NCBI GenBank assembly: GCA_039881145.1
Contig: JAYKKI010000132.1
Coordinates: 3,076,501-3,140,500 of the forward strand
Direction of reading: 5' to 3'
DNA from: Druceiella hillmani
Taxonomy: Eukaryota; Arthropoda; Insecta; Lepidoptera; Hepialidae
DNA: 64,000 nucleotides
This document shows, in pieces, positions 23,581-37,515 of this stretch (positions are counted from its first letter, which is position 1; every line of letters begins with the position of its first letter). Under the pieces are notes generated by a model. The model was not told the origin of the DNA, did no database searches, and saw nothing but the letters and a program-made list of their open reading frames with translations. A program made the position numbers and the translations under genes.

Positions 23581-26500
23581 TATTTAACTACTTGGAATTC
23601 AGAAATTTTGGGTTATCCGTCATACAACCTGGACCCTGTATTGTGCTATTATCAAAGTATCCCTATAATAACACTAAGCTACGAGGAATGTGATTCCGTT
23701 TTACCCTAGAAACCTTCGAAAAAACCGTAAAAGGGACGTCGAAGGAAGAGAGCGCTGATTGTTTCTCTAAGCAGTTCTGTTGAATGAAAGGATGCATAGG
23801 GTATCAAGGTGACCATTTTGAAAAACAATAAGGAAATTACAAACCACCTAATTGGTTTCGTTTTTGATAATCTAAAAACTTTCAGGATCATCTTCCGTGC
23901 CACGCATCCTTATAATTTTTTTAAAGTAATACGACTGCTGGAGAAATGGCGTTTTCGTTTTAGTCTATAATTAATTTGTTGTTTCTTGGTATGGCAAATA
24001 TTCTACCGAAAGTACTTCGTTTCACAAAGGAATAAAATCTCGATATTTTTATAAAAATATAAATAAATATACCCAGATTCTTTATGTATAAAATTGACGA
24101 AGAAGCTGGTATGATAATATTCAAAGTTTTTAATTTACTAGGACTTCACAGACTTTTTTAAACTCAATTACTATGGTCGAGTCTATTTAATTACAATATT
24201 TTGTTTGTATTCATGCGAAGCACTCTCTCTCCCACGTCCTTCTACATATTTTTTTAAGAAAACGGAAAGACGGCTGCGGGAGCAGTAAAATTTCACATTC
24301 AGAGCACATTGATCACAATCTTCAGAAGGATTTGCGTTAAGGATTTGAGTATTCAAGTAGAAATAAAATTTGTTATTCATGCGGCTATAGAGTTGGGTAG
24401 CTTCAAATATGAGTAGTTGTCTCAAACTTGCATGAATTTTTTTCAGTCAGAATATCCGTAAAAAAATTATTTCTTGAATAACTTAGTGGTTCTTTAGGCT
24501 TTTCAAAGTTACGATGTGAACTAGAATTTCTATTAACGCGTAATACACCGGAAACATTTGCAACAAAATTAAACATTGATTATTTCATTGGTTACTGTAT
24601 GCCCAAAAGAAAGTTGTATCGTATTTGTAAGATAATTTAAGGTATTCTCTTAATCATAAAACAATAAACATAGGAATTTTTATCAAAACCGAGGGAGTTT
24701 TGCATAAACTGTTCTTTATAAGTTCTATTATCACAAAAAGCGTCATATTCCTTGCATGTGTATATTTTGCTTCTCCTTTTATTATTTCCTCTTTTATCGT
24801 TTTGTCTTAAATTTAACAAATTTAAATGCATTCAGTCTGTGAAATTTTCATTAGCAAACATTGTCCTATAAATTAGAAACTCTGCTACAAGTGTTATCAC
24901 ACAGTTTATAAATTGCAAAAAATTTATTACTAGATATTTTAAGTACTAATAATTCAAATTATTAATAATTAAACAATATTAAAGTATTAATAATACAAAT
25001 TAAACGAGTTTTAGTTCTTCAACATAATTATCATATAAAATATTTAAAGCCGAAAGGGGCAATACGAAACGGGTTGTTAAAGGAGACAGAAAATAGGATA
25101 TCAAAAGTAATATAATATAATCTATATAAAATATAATCTCTTAAGTCGGCAAATTTGTCTTTTATGATCTTTAGAATAGATATATTTTCCGACTCCACAA
25201 TTAATAATAATTCACAACATCCTTGGTCCCATAAGTTAGCAGCCTTTCATTCGATGATTTATTGCGCTGTAACCACTAGAAACGGGTGCGGAAAGAAAGA
25301 AAAACTGTAAAACAAATCACAGTAAATAATAATTGTAACTCTTCAATTTTCACAAAATTGTGTTAAAATAAATTAAGAAAAATACTTTGTTGTATTGTTT
25401 GTTTATGAGTATTAAAAAAGTATGTTTAAAACGTAAACAACGATTATTATAATGTTTCGATACTAAGTTACCTGTAAAATTTTCAAAAATTTGAAATAAA
25501 CAACATTTCAATAAAACTATTTAAAAAAATATTACTACTTTTCTATGTCATTACGTTATGTAGTGCTCTGTTAGAAGCGTAAAAATGTAAATTTGTCAAA
25601 AACCATAAGATTTAAAATCATGAATGTTACTTTAAAGGAAACTATAAGTAAACTTTGAAAATCTTATTGCTTTCATAATTTCAGATTCTATAGTGTCGAG
25701 TATGAGAAAAGGAAAGTTTCTTTCTCAAATTTTTCGTATACTTAGAAGTAGCCGTAGAATCGATAACATAAAAATGATTTACGAGTATTTAATTTGCTTC
25801 CACTAAAATTATTACGATAAAAATATGTTTACTGTTAATTATTGAGGTATGCGTGGATCAATATATTTATCACAGGAAATTCAAGTTTATGTTTAAAATA
25901 CATTATCAGTGATAAACAAGTAGACAGACGAACAGTCATGTTAGATTTTATAAGGGTTATATTTACTTAATTTTGAGATATGAAGTGAAAAATTTATCTG
26001 TGAATAGATAATAATACTTCTTTTTTCGCATTAAAATTTATTATTTATCCCTCTTTTAATAAGTTATTAGAATTTTTACTGACAAAATTTTTCAACTTTA
26101 AAATAATCTTTGATTATATAATCAATTTGATTGCAATTAGATCAGTAAAGTATTTATTAAATACAAAAATTCTACAAATTTAAAATTGCCGACAATATCT
26201 AAGAAATGGAAGTAAGAGCAGTAAAAATCAATTTGCATAAAATCGATTTCCGTTCACTAATTAGAATGCTTATCAAAAAGGCCAGTTTTAAAAATGCAAC
26301 GGCTCAGCGATATTAATGGAGAATATTGGCCTATTCTTTTCACTATGAAAGCATGAGCAAAACGGTGAATTTATTGCAATTTAACTTCAACCAGGATAGT
26401 CACTCGATGCCACTGATCAGGAAAATAACTAGCTATGTAGAAAAAAAAAAGTATAAATAGGCAGAACAAAATACGATAGGAGTAAAAAATTTACAGCAAG

Positions 26501-27121
26501 GACAGTCTTTCAATAACAACTGTGTTAAGAATTCTACATGATCATTTAGAAATTAATAAAAAAAGGGCAAAATTTATTTTCGTTGGACGAAAAGACGATA
26601 TTTAAAGTTTTACATTTAAATTTGTCTCACTGTGAAAGCTGTGTTGTTGTAAAAATCTGACAATCGTCTCTCAAAGAGAGGTAAGACAAATAGACATTAG
26701 TTCTTTGGTATTTTCTATATCTATAGATTTTGAAGATCGTGATACTAAGATAAATGTTAAGTATAGAATAGCAGTCTACAAGTCTAGGAATCCCTCAAAT
26801 AGATATCAAATAAAAGTATAGAAAAAAGCAGGCTCTCTGAGTATTTTTGGTGCACTAAAATACATTCTCACACACTGCTGTTTCTGCGAAAGCTCAGCAG
26901 CTTTAGAAACAATTTGGTTATACGGAAATCAACCATCTATTAATTATCCCCGATCTTTCATCAATATTCCAATATGTATTGCCCAAATTATCCTACCTAA
27001 AAGAAAATAAAATTAACAATGACATGAACTTTGAATTGAAATCAACGATATTACGCATTTTGTAGACAATATTTCGAAATATATTTTCAAGGAATTAAAA
27101 CTTTAATAAAGCAATTAAAAC

Positions 27122-27124
<3 letters not shown>
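23581..27124. other. AT-rich non-coding stretch
   Basis: No gene, RNA or element I can support. A cysteine-containing 80-codon frame on the minus strand at 24183-24425 has no recognisable motif. Near 25920 a short gtagacagacgaacag string resembles retroposon 3' ends but is isolated. Confidence 0.5.
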
Positions 27125-27193
<69 letters not shown>

Positions 27194-27194
27194 A
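27125..27194. repeat. (TA)n microsatellite
   Basis: About 65 bp of pure TA followed by a short GAGATAGATA run. Confidence 0.97.
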
Positions 27195-28149
27195 GAGAGA
27201 TAGATACTTGGAAACATATTGAAAAATAACATTACTTTTTTATTGGCAATTGTAAAAAATACACGTCCAACATATCATTACACTCGTGTAATAAATTTAA
27301 AAAAACCTTAAATACAACGTAAGTCCGCAAGCATCTAAATTATATTTTTTTTTTTCCTTTTATTAAATTTTGCTACAGTTTTACAAAAAGTTTTGCGTTT
27401 ATTTTTATATGTATTCTATTTCTAACAGTATTTATTGCGCCTGACTAATAACGTCAGAAATATCAAACTTTTTATTTCATTATAAGTTTATAACATCACG
27501 ATAAATCATTAAATGCAGCCAAACTGAAAGTTTTGTTACACTTCGTTTAGCAGCAAGCCAGTTTTTAGTGATCCTAAGAATACACTGTCTACATCACAAT
27601 CAATAAATTCTGAACCTGAATATAAAGAAAATGACCTTTGACGAAACTATCGCCAAAGATTGTTTATGTTAGTACAGTGTATTTTTTCGCGAAGGTATTT
27701 TCTATATTTGTTTTGTAATCGAACGATATGGGTTAGTCATTGTGCTTTGAATTCGGAGTATTTCAATCAATATAAAAACGTGTGAAAAAAGTGCTTCCGA
27801 GATATTTACAACGTGTTAGAATGAATTTTTGGATTAATTTTGATAGAATATTTTAAATGGAATATTAAAAATACGTCGATACGAAATATAAACATGTGTA
27901 ATTTTTGAAGGGGTTAAATACGACGATACCTAAATATGAAATTTCATCAAAAAGCTTTGGCGATTAAAGTTTTGGATATTGTGCCAGACTCTAATCCATA
28001 TGGAATTAGTTTTGCTACTACTATATGGATGGTGCCTTGTGGTATATGATGGAAAATATGAACATCGTCACTATATATTTTAAATTTGATCAAAGAGTAA
28101 ATTAATTACATGGTTCCATACAGGAAGATTTCTAGTTTCCACTGTGTCT
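27195..28149. other. AT-rich non-coding stretch
   Basis: Nothing recognised on either strand. Confidence 0.5.
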
Positions 28150-28550
28150 GAATGCATATTCGATTTTCTTTTTTACAAACGCAACTGCCCCTTGCGAGCC
28201 ATGGTTGCCTCTACTACGCGCTCCGTCCAGCGTCTCCTCTCAGTTAATACTCGTTTCCAATTACTTATGTTCAACATTTTTATGTTTTTCGATGTCATCC
28301 ATCAATCTAGAGGGTGGTCTACCTCTTGGTCGACTACTTCGGGTGTTTTGAATGTTAATATTTTAGTGGGATTTTTCTCTAGGCTTCTCCACATGTGACC
28401 AATCCACCTTAGTCTATTATTACGGATCACTTGGGCAATTTGTTGTTGTCCATAAACTTTATACAGTTCAAAATTATATCTGCTTCTCCATCTGCATTCT
28501 TCTTGCACCGGGCCAAAAATAACTTTGAAGACCTTTTGCTTAAAAATATC
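28150..28550 (-). pseudogene. RTE-like LINE protein C-terminal tail
   Basis: The minus-strand frame reads FKQKVFKVIFGPVQEE, CRWRSRYNFELYKVYG, VIRNNRLRWIGHMWRS and NPTKILTFKTP. After a frameshift it continues RPRGRPPSRLMDDIEKH, and after another WKRVLTERRRWTERVVEAT. This is the conserved post-polymerase tail of endonuclease/reverse-transcriptase LINE proteins: an ELY region, then RLRW.GH, then GRP..R..DDI. The catalytic parts are absent, which is usual for 5'-truncated LINE copies. At least two frameshifts make it dead. The exact clade is uncertain. Confidence 0.8.
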
Positions 28551-30288
28551 CTGTGATCACTGTGTATCTACGCTTAGGACACATGTGTGGCTTATTTGAT
28601 ACATATTTGATAGACATCGGATATACAATATAGGCTATGCAACGTGTACTTGCAGAAAGTATAGTCTCAAATACCAAAAGTGTTTTATTTACTTGTATCG
28701 GAATAAAAATGCTTCACATGATGCACTTCGGAACCGTTTGATATATCGCGATAACACAAACTAAGCTGAACTAAGCGAATATAGATGGACAAATACATAG
28801 ACGATTTTCGTGAACATAAGATTCGTTTTAGGAATCAAATACGCAAGCAGAAAAAGTACTTGATGCTTAAAATTTTAAAATCCAATTAACATTTCAATTT
28901 TATTTATTTGTATCGATGTAGAAATTTCGAATGGTTTCTTAATTTAGCCTGGTTCAGCATTAGCTTCTATAATGATGCTGTTAAAAATTAATTGCCAATC
29001 ATACAAATTATTTCTATTCATCACTATTTCAATCCAAATCATAAAAATATATTTTATAGAACTACTTGCGAATTAAAAATAGTGGTGAATAGAATTTAAT
29101 GATGATATTCATATTAAATATGATTAATTCTGTCTGAGTTAAATATTTTACCTAATAAGAAAATATTATAAGTACGAAAAAGAAAAAAATTGGATCTCAT
29201 TACTTTGTTTTCATTTTGGAAGTTTGATTATAATAACCTTGGTAAAATACAAAGAAACTCTTTGAATTAAAATAAAATATTATTTGTTTCGTTATCATTG
29301 AAGAATTCTTAAGTTGGATGGTTTAAGGTTATTCCTTATTTTTAACGATACTTAAATTATATGTTAACTTTTTCTCCATTTTCTCTTTATGAGAACGTTT
29401 ATTTCATGTTGTAGATATGTATTCCATGTTGAATTCCAAAAATCATTTACTTCTTCTAAAATAATTTTTAGAATTCTATTGTAGAGTTACACTGTAGTAT
29501 AGAGTTATAAAATACTGAGTTATACTAAGTAGTTGCGTGCGTCAGTCCGTCTATTTGCTCTTCACTTTGCTAGAAACTCAAAATTTCTGTAGTTTTAGGC
29601 TTTTAAAATGATATAATTGCAAGTATAAGACGTAGATCTCAAATATGTATCAAAATTTTATGGTCTCGTATGTCAAAGGAAAAAAAGGAAACTTTAAAAT
29701 ATCACTCGCGTGTCCATCAGTGTATTTATTTCCTGAACTGTTTTCTCAAAAATAATTTGGTGGAGAAACTTGGTGTTGTGTTAAAATGTATAAATCTGCA
29801 TATACCTCAAAATAAAAAAAAAAGGTTTTCCAATTTTCTTGTATCATATAAAATTGGATAGAAAATTTATTAATATACCTATTAACTTTAAAACTTGATT
29901 GAACATAGTTATAGACATAATACACAAAATGTTCATTAACATTTCTTCACAAACGGTTTAATACAGAAACTTTTAACACAATTATAAAATTTATTAACTC
30001 GCATACAACTGTGTAACTGTGACAAAGTTACACTAAACAATTTTCATGCATACAATTTTGAAGTAGAAAATGACGTACTCAACATTTTGTTTTTCATTTC
30101 ATGACTCTTTGAATTAATATCTACTTCTCTAAAGAAACAAACAGCATTAAATTTTTTCTAATTTTAGTTATAATGGTTTCAGAAATATTGTTGAAATGTC
30201 CACAAAAACTTGTCTCTCTCTCCCTTCTGTCTTCAATTCCCTCAAGTTAATTTGAAAGAACAGTTTAAATTAAAATACACATCCCCAC
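28551..30288. other. AT-rich non-coding stretch
   Basis: No gene or element supported. A 63-codon frame at 29670-29861 has no motif and runs through an A-rich tract. Confidence 0.5.
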
Positions 30289-30342
30289 AATTAAATGAAA
30301 CTACGTGATGTAGTATTATTTCTACTTTCTTTAATTTCTATA

Positions 30343-30380
30343 CCACGACCTAGGTTTCGCTGTATTACAACAACTTCAGG
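30343..30380 (-). ncRNA. Degenerate hammerhead ribozyme
   Basis: Compared with the intact copies, the core reads CTGAAGT in place of CTGAAGA, and the 5' strand of stem I (CCAC) is lost. Stem II still pairs with one G-T wobble, and stem III ACCTAGGT is kept. It is probably inactive because the invariant A9 is changed. Confidence 0.7.
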
Positions 30381-30448
30381 ACTATTAGCTAAGCAGTTTC
30401 ATTTAATTATGAAATTAATGCCAAATATATTCAATATTTGCTAATAGC

Positions 30449-30489
30449 CCACCTGAAGATGTTGTAATACAACGAAACCTAGGTCGTGG
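30449..30489 (+). ncRNA. Hammerhead ribozyme, intact core
   Basis: CCAC, CTGAAGA, one unpaired T, GTTGT-AAT-ACAAC, GAA, palindromic ACCTAGGT, C, GTGG. All 41 bases fit the hammerhead layout, with predicted self-cleavage after C30485. It has the same core as the copy at 2203-2243 but lies on the opposite strand. Penelope-like elements carry such ribozymes in their terminal repeats. The minimal self-complementary stem III suggests cleavage as a dimer. Confidence 0.82.
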
Positions 30490-30597
30490 TAAAGAAATTA
30501 AAGAAAGTAGAAATAATACTACATCACGTAGTTTCATTTAATTGTGAATAATGAATTTCCATATAATTAACGCCAAATATATTCAATATTTGAAATA

Positions 30598-31350
30598 CAC
30601 ACGCAAATTAAGAAATTAAATCTATTTGAGCGATGCATCTAATCAGAGTAATAGACAAAGGTATATTTTTTTACTGTAGACAAAATATATCCTGAACGAA
30701 ATAAGAAATTGAGAAGTAATATCAAACATCATTATTATTTATTGTGATAGACGAGCAGGAGCGTAGCAGTAAAATTAGATGTTATCATGAACAGAATTTT
30801 TCCAGACATGTTTGAATACATATATCGAGAATTATTTCCTTGTCTGAAAGTGCATCAGACTCAAAATTTGCAAACTTAAGTATAAAAATGAGTCCATGAA
30901 AAGCCGTGATGACATGCAAATTGCTACCAACATTTTTGCGTAAGTTTCTTAACTTTAGTTTGTGTTTTTTGATCCACAAAAAGATTATTTTTTAGTGTCA
31001 CTCTACTTAAATTCGTGTAAAGTTCATAAGAATTTTTAGCAGTTCTACTTATTATATTAAAACATTGCCATACCTCAGCTGTTGAAAAAAAGATTTATTT
31101 ATTTGTTTTATAACAGATTATTTATTTGTTTCATAACAGTAGTCAATTAAGACAGTAACTAATTATTATGTTTTTGAACTATTATTTTGCCGAACTGCAA
31201 CCAATTGCAAAAGTTAGGAATTTTTCGCAATGAATAATTACGTATTTACCTTTGTCCGATTTCTTCCTTACAAGAATGCAATTATGTGCATATTACATAA
31301 AATGATACTGTTTTTATATTTAAACATTTGTTAGATACGCATGTATTTAT
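30598..31350. other. AT-rich non-coding stretch
   Basis: Nothing recognised. Confidence 0.5.
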
Positions 31351-31380
31351 AAATATATATATATATACACACTCAGAAAC

Positions 31381-31460
<80 letters not shown>
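31351..31460. repeat. (TA)n microsatellite
   Basis: About 110 bp of TA repeats, interrupted near 31367-31382 and flanked on the right by ATGTGT-type repeats. Confidence 0.96.
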
Positions 31461-31463
<3 letters not shown>

Positions 31464-34400
31464 TGTGTATTTATGTGTATGCGTGTTACACACATAGAAG
31501 ACAAGAAATAATAATAATTGTTTTAACTAATGACTAGTCGAAATAATGACTCTGAATAGCAGAATAATTGAAGAAAAATTGACGTACCAAAAAAGGTAGC
31601 ATGTTGAGAAGGCGAGGAAATCTCTTTGTTCTTCTCTTCCTTTTAATGGAGTTACGCGCCATATCATACTCCGTCTACCTGTTCTTTCCTATAAAGAAAT
31701 TGTTCCTCTCTTCGATTTCTATAATTAAAATATCATTGTGGTGTGCAAAAAATCAGTAAACAGACAAAATTAGCAATGTGACCAAAAGCTTTTATTTTAC
31801 TAGAATAGCCTTACTATTTATCTTTAAGAAGATCCTTTGCTCATCTTCCACCTCAATTATCAAATCTTAATCTCATCACGAGACTTAATTAAATAGATCA
31901 AACTCTATAAACAAATGAATTATCAAGACAAATGAAACGAACCCAAACTTGATGGATCTGCTATTAACTCGACGTGCCTTTAAGGAGACATCGGTGTATT
32001 CATCCGTTGACCGTATTCCATCGCCGTCACCACATCCTAACTCCATGGTAATTCAATGTTAATGGAAAGAAAAATGTTTGCTAAATTTTGAATCTCTCGC
32101 ACTTAGTGGGCAAAATGTTAATTCCATCATTTCTAACAGACGAGCCACAAACAAGCTAAATAAAATATTTTAAAAATACTTTCGCTTATTAATCAATGAG
32201 TGAAATAAAATTAATTTTTCAAATTTCTATTTTCAAGTCTGGAATGAAAAGATAAGAAATAAACCTGACTAAAATACTTAGACTATAAAGGCAAAATTGG
32301 CCTAGTTGTTTCCAATACATGTGGTGTATTTCTAACTTATAATTGAATATTTCACACCCGAACTCTATTGTGGTCGTTTATAAATCATTGTTTCTATTGT
32401 ATTTATAAACATAAATGCTTTATGGGTATTGTATTATTTTTGAAAATAAAGAAATTGAATAAATGAAAGATTAATATCTTTCATTTAGTTGAGACACGCG
32501 TCAATATCTTTTTTGATAAATAGTATTTAAATGAAAACGAATTTTGAATTAAAAGTGAAATAGCTTCGAAATGAGTTTTATTAATAACCTGATAGGAATA
32601 TTTATTTCAATGATATCAAAAAATTGTTTCCCTTGCTCTTTATGTACTCCATTGTTCTTTATGCGTGGCAACATAAGCTTCTGTTTCATGAGGAAAAATT
32701 GACTTGTATGAGTACAGTTCTGGTTTACAAGAAGACGCTTTAAGTTGGCGTGATACGATTTGATATTATTATACTTATCTACTACTAATTGCACGAAACT
32801 TTTATCATAGCTTACAATGACATTTAAATTATCTAATATATTAAACTAAATGAATATTTTTTTATTTATTCTGCTTAATTCAGTTTGAGTCGACCTCTAT
32901 ACAAATATTTCTGATATGTCGCGTTGTAGCTCACCGTAAGAGTTTACCCTTATAACGGAAAGTCCACCATCACTATAATTAGCTTACTAAGTTAGAGTAA
33001 AATTTACTAAAACATAAAATAATATTATGTATGCGAAAGTGATTTTGTTTATTGTTTAGCCCATTTAACCTTCGAGCCTTAAATATTTAACCAATTTAAT
33101 GAAATTTTTCACGTATATAGATTGTATCATATATATAAGCACAAAATATTTATTATACCAGAATTGTTTTTAATTTTTTTTGGTAATTTCCCAGTTACTT
33201 TAAGTAGAAAGTGTTTAACCTTGCAATATTTTTAAAACAATTTTGCGAGAGAAAAGTCTGCGAATAAATGCATATGTCGTAATGAAATTCCTATAAAATA
33301 ATCTACTACCGGAAATAATTGGTAATAAGAGTTTTTGCATAGAAAACTAAATTTTATTTCATATTACCACTGATTTCAAACTATTTTAGTAAAATTTTGC
33401 ATTTTGAGTACGTTGTCAATTTATATTAATAATCTCTATGAGCAGGTAGTTTCTACTTAACTTACCACCTCAGGCAGGCCTTTAATTATCTATTTTTTCT
33501 GGTACCGCCTCTTACGTTCTCACCTCAACCATAACGTGATTCAGGGTGAAATATTACACCAAATTAAATAAATGATTTTGGGGGAATTTCATAGACTCAG
33601 AACGAAGATCTCGATCTTTGAATTTCGAAGTGATTTTTAAGTCTTCTCCGTTCATAATGACCAAATATTGAATCCGTTTATTAATACATGAAATATTAAG
33701 TAATTTGTCAATGCTCTGTTGACTATATAATTATATTTGATAGTAATCAAACTTAGCAAAAAATAACTTAAATATAAATTAATGTCAAATTCATGTACGG
33801 ACTAAATTAGTTCATTACTTTTGAAATAATTTAAAATTCTATTAATAGTAAATTACAAAAGAACCATTTTATATATACGTAAATAAAGTATTGTTAGAAA
33901 TAACTTTTGAAATACCACAACTTTCGTCTACGAAGTTTTTGGGCTTGTAATAAAAAAATATATACTTCCACCTTATGAGAACGTTCCAGTGTTAGTTGGT
34001 CTATCTATCATGGCAGGTTTTCTTAAAATTCCCTTGAAATAATAACTCTTCCATATGTTTCAACAGAAAACAATATTTTAAAATAATGCATACCAGTAGA
34101 GCATATATTATAATAGAGATCAAAAACATCAATAATCAAATTTTAGGGTGAAAGAAATTAAGAAGAGAAAAAAGATTCAAAATTACATAAATAACATTTG
34201 AAAGGGCCAGCTATTAGAGCCTAACAAATATTTTTATAACTTTGGTTTTATATCTTTATAGATATATACAAAAATATGCTAAAAATTTATATCACCTACT
34301 TTTTAGATAACTGAACCCAAAATTATGAAAAAAAAATATTTATTTGATGCCAGCGCAAAGGTTGTAGAAAAACTAGAGCGATAATTCTGAAGGTCAGTTT

Positions 34401-36902
34401 TTTATAAAGATTATGTTCTTATGTCTGTCAAAGATATAGTAGGCAATATATTTATGCTCTGAAAAAGTAATATTCCGAAATATTTAGTTACAATTTCTAC
34501 GTACACTTAATTGTTTATAATGCCTAAATTTGTACTGAAACCTTATGCTGTTTTATTATGTGATAGGTTTTTTCCATCTCTTACTAAAACAAGTATGTAC
34601 ATACCATTCTGTTTTGGTAAATAACATTTTCGATTCTAACTTTTGTCCTTTAAAGACATATCGGTTAGTTGACAAATAGTTATTATTTTATTTCATGTGA
34701 CATAGTTTTACGCGATCTATTTAGATATGCAGATAATTTCGTAAAACTAAATTAAATGATACTATATTTTCCATTATAACTTAATTTTTTTTTTTTAAAA
34801 ACATTGGATTCTGTTTAAACTCTTCTTTTCTTAGAAAAGTAAATAATTGAATTAATTGCAATTTTTTTTATGAATTAAAAATTCTTTTAAAAATTATTTT
34901 TTAATGCTAAATATTGCTTTCTTCTAGACTGGTTTTCTTCCTATTTTTCCTTAAGAGCATATGTAATAGGTAATTTAAATCCCTCCGAGGTCCACCTTTT
35001 CACCAGATGCGTATCTTTTATAATACAAATTTAGAGAGATCATTTATGTTAAGTCCTAGTTATATCCGAACGAACATCAGAGTTTCAGAGAACGAAGATC
35101 AGATAATTTTGAAATTATTGTTTTAATCTCTACTGGATGATTACCGAACATTATTTCAAATACATATTACATGTTTAAAAAAAAAAATTAAATCATAACT
35201 CATAATAACTTTATAACTTGCAAAAGGTGCCAATAAATAAGTAGATAAAATACTATTTAAATGCTGGATTAACTCATGGTATTACCAGAATTATTTCCCT
35301 TCATGCTTAAAAAATTAAATCACAAATTTAAATTTGAAAATAAAAATATTTAACTAAAGAATATCTCTGAAAAGTTACCTTCGGAACATTTTTCATACAA
35401 ATTTTTTTATGTTGATTAATTTTAATGTTAATGTCTTGTAATTGTTTTGTGGTTATTTTGATGAAAAATTGAACACTGCATACATAAACATGAGCAATGG
35501 GAATCTTCTATACCGCTGCTTATCCCAACAAAGTAAGTGTTGTATCAAGATATAGATCAACACCCTAACACTCAAAATTTAAAAATGACACTCCAAAGGT
35601 ATTTGTGGAGAAAAATTGAAAAATGAATGAAACTTACTGAAACTTACTTGGAAACATAAATATTATCAGTTTTTGCAATGAAATTTACTTTAGCCGAGAT
35701 TAATTTTTTTTTCAATTTGTTCACTTTACGGAATGAAAAACTTTCATAATTTCTTCATATACGTAAATTAAAACAACATAACTCTTTAAAGATTATACCG
35801 ATTATGACGAAATTTTAGTTGAAAATGTAGTTCATTTAAGTAAATGCATATAAATAATGAACCTACGCATTTAGTATCTTTTTTTCATGTAACCTTGCAT
35901 TCCCTCCATGTCACAATTTTTTTTCACTAACCGTGAAGATTTGTGTATTATTATTAAAGACTTCTTCTGAAAAACAATGCAGGGCAATATTCTTATGAAT
36001 ATGTGTCCTCCCTCCCCATTGCGAGACGTAATTTACGTAATATGTCCCCGTCCCTAACTGTTTAACTACGTTTGTCAAAAAGTTTAAAAAATTGGAAATT
36101 TGCATTAAATAAGTATTTTTAAATCAAATTATTATGGTTCCATCAGTTTCTATTAAATATTTAAAGAAACATTGAGAAATAATAATTTTTTAACCCCTCT
36201 GAAAAATATTCTTGTCTTCACAAATGTTTTTGTTCTTAAAAATTCATACACGTCTACACTTGTTTAAAAAAATAACTTTATATCGAAATAACATAGAGTT
36301 TAGTCACAATTCACTTTAACTAAAAAAATATAAAAATTAATTTTACTTTAAAATTTAGAGAAATAAAGGGGTGGGAAATATTCCTATAAACTTTCCAGTA
36401 AAATCAGTTTTATAATGGAAGCGATATACGAATAAAAACAATATTATAATATGATTAATATGAATCAATATTAAATTAAAATGTGAACTAAGTAACAAGG
36501 AAACTTTCAAAGATATGTTACGAAAATCAAAATCATTGATTTAAATACAGCAAGAAAAATCTAAATGTTGAAGAAAGTCTATTTTCATCTAGTTTTATAT
36601 ACGTCCCGGTACTTGTAACAACCTTACACACTAAGGAACTTACCAATATTGTAATAAAATCGATATTCATGATGTCGTGAATACTACTTTCTTTTGTATA
36701 ATGAACTACCTTCAAACACATTCTATGGAAAAGATACCCCGAAGCCGACTTTTTATCTTATTCTTTCATCACGTAACTGCTTAAGTACTAAATATTAACA
36801 ACAAATTGAAATTTACTTAAAATAACAATAATTTTCTTCATTCAAATTTAATAAACAAAGGGATTCTTCAAAGTGTGTAAAACCGACCCAAACATCTTTC
36901 CA
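31461..36902. other. AT-rich non-coding stretch
   Basis: Over 5 kb with no supported gene or element. An 81-codon minus frame at 32549-32794 has no motif I recognise. Such lengths are expected by chance in a window this large. Confidence 0.5.
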
Positions 36903-36957
36903 CGATTAAATGAAACTACGTGATGTAGTATTATTTCTACCTTCTTTAAGTTCTTTA

Positions 36958-36995
36958 CCACGACCTAGGTTTCGTTGTGTTACATCTTCAGGTGG
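36958..36995 (-). ncRNA. Hammerhead ribozyme with shortened stem II
   Basis: Stem I CCAC/GTGG, the cores CTGAAGA and GAA, and the palindromic stem III are all present. Three bases are missing from stem II relative to the copies at 2203 and 30449, leaving only about two or three base pairs. Activity is doubtful. The position in the 3' terminal repeat of the Penelope element is as expected. Confidence 0.7.
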
Positions 36996-37515
36996 GCTAT
37001 TAGCAAAGATTAACTCTTAGGAACATCCAAAGCATTTATATGTTTCAAACACAATAGCGGAAGCCGGGTTTGCGTGGGTTTTCCCACTGCTTATGTTAGT
37101 GAGTTTATTGTAGGGGAGCGTTGTAGGTTTTATTATATTTCCGAGAGTAATACCAGTATTTTATTGAGGGCAATAAATTCAATTGTTGTTATTATATGGG
37201 GTTATACAATGAAAATATTCCGGTGTATGTAATAAAATTAAATGGAAGTTATTCTCGGTAATATATTTATACAAAAGCAAGGGTATCTGAAAGTTAGAAT
37301 AAGGTTATACCACCAATTCTACATATCTCCGGTTTTATTTATTCATATATTTATTTCTTTATTCACACATGTATTTTTTTATTTTATATTTTATTTCTTA
37401 TATTTATTTATTTATCTCTTTTACTTTTTTTATATATACTTATATTTATATGGGTTTTTGAGCTGAAACAATTTGAAAAGTACTGTAGTCTCAATGTTGT
37501 CTAATTATATTATGT

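Larger units (their letters stand above)
30289..30597. mobile_element. Head-to-head Penelope termini
   Basis: Two inverted arms of about 100 bp (30289-30389 and 30440-30543) are separated by a 50-bp spacer. Each is a copy of the Penelope terminal repeat with a hammerhead motif: degenerate on the minus strand on the left, intact on the plus strand on the right. Right of the second arm the sequence continues as the Penelope 5' leader (to about 30597), matching 39244-39318 in reverse. The spacer is a shortened direct copy of that same leader, giving a leader-ribozyme-leader order. Confidence 0.8.

Noticed and set aside
37075..37120. Words resembling a vertebrate retroposon segment (cccacgcaaacccgg on the minus strand).
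   Set aside because: Too short, and its position fits the Penelope 3' untranslated region. All other evidence points to an arthropod.
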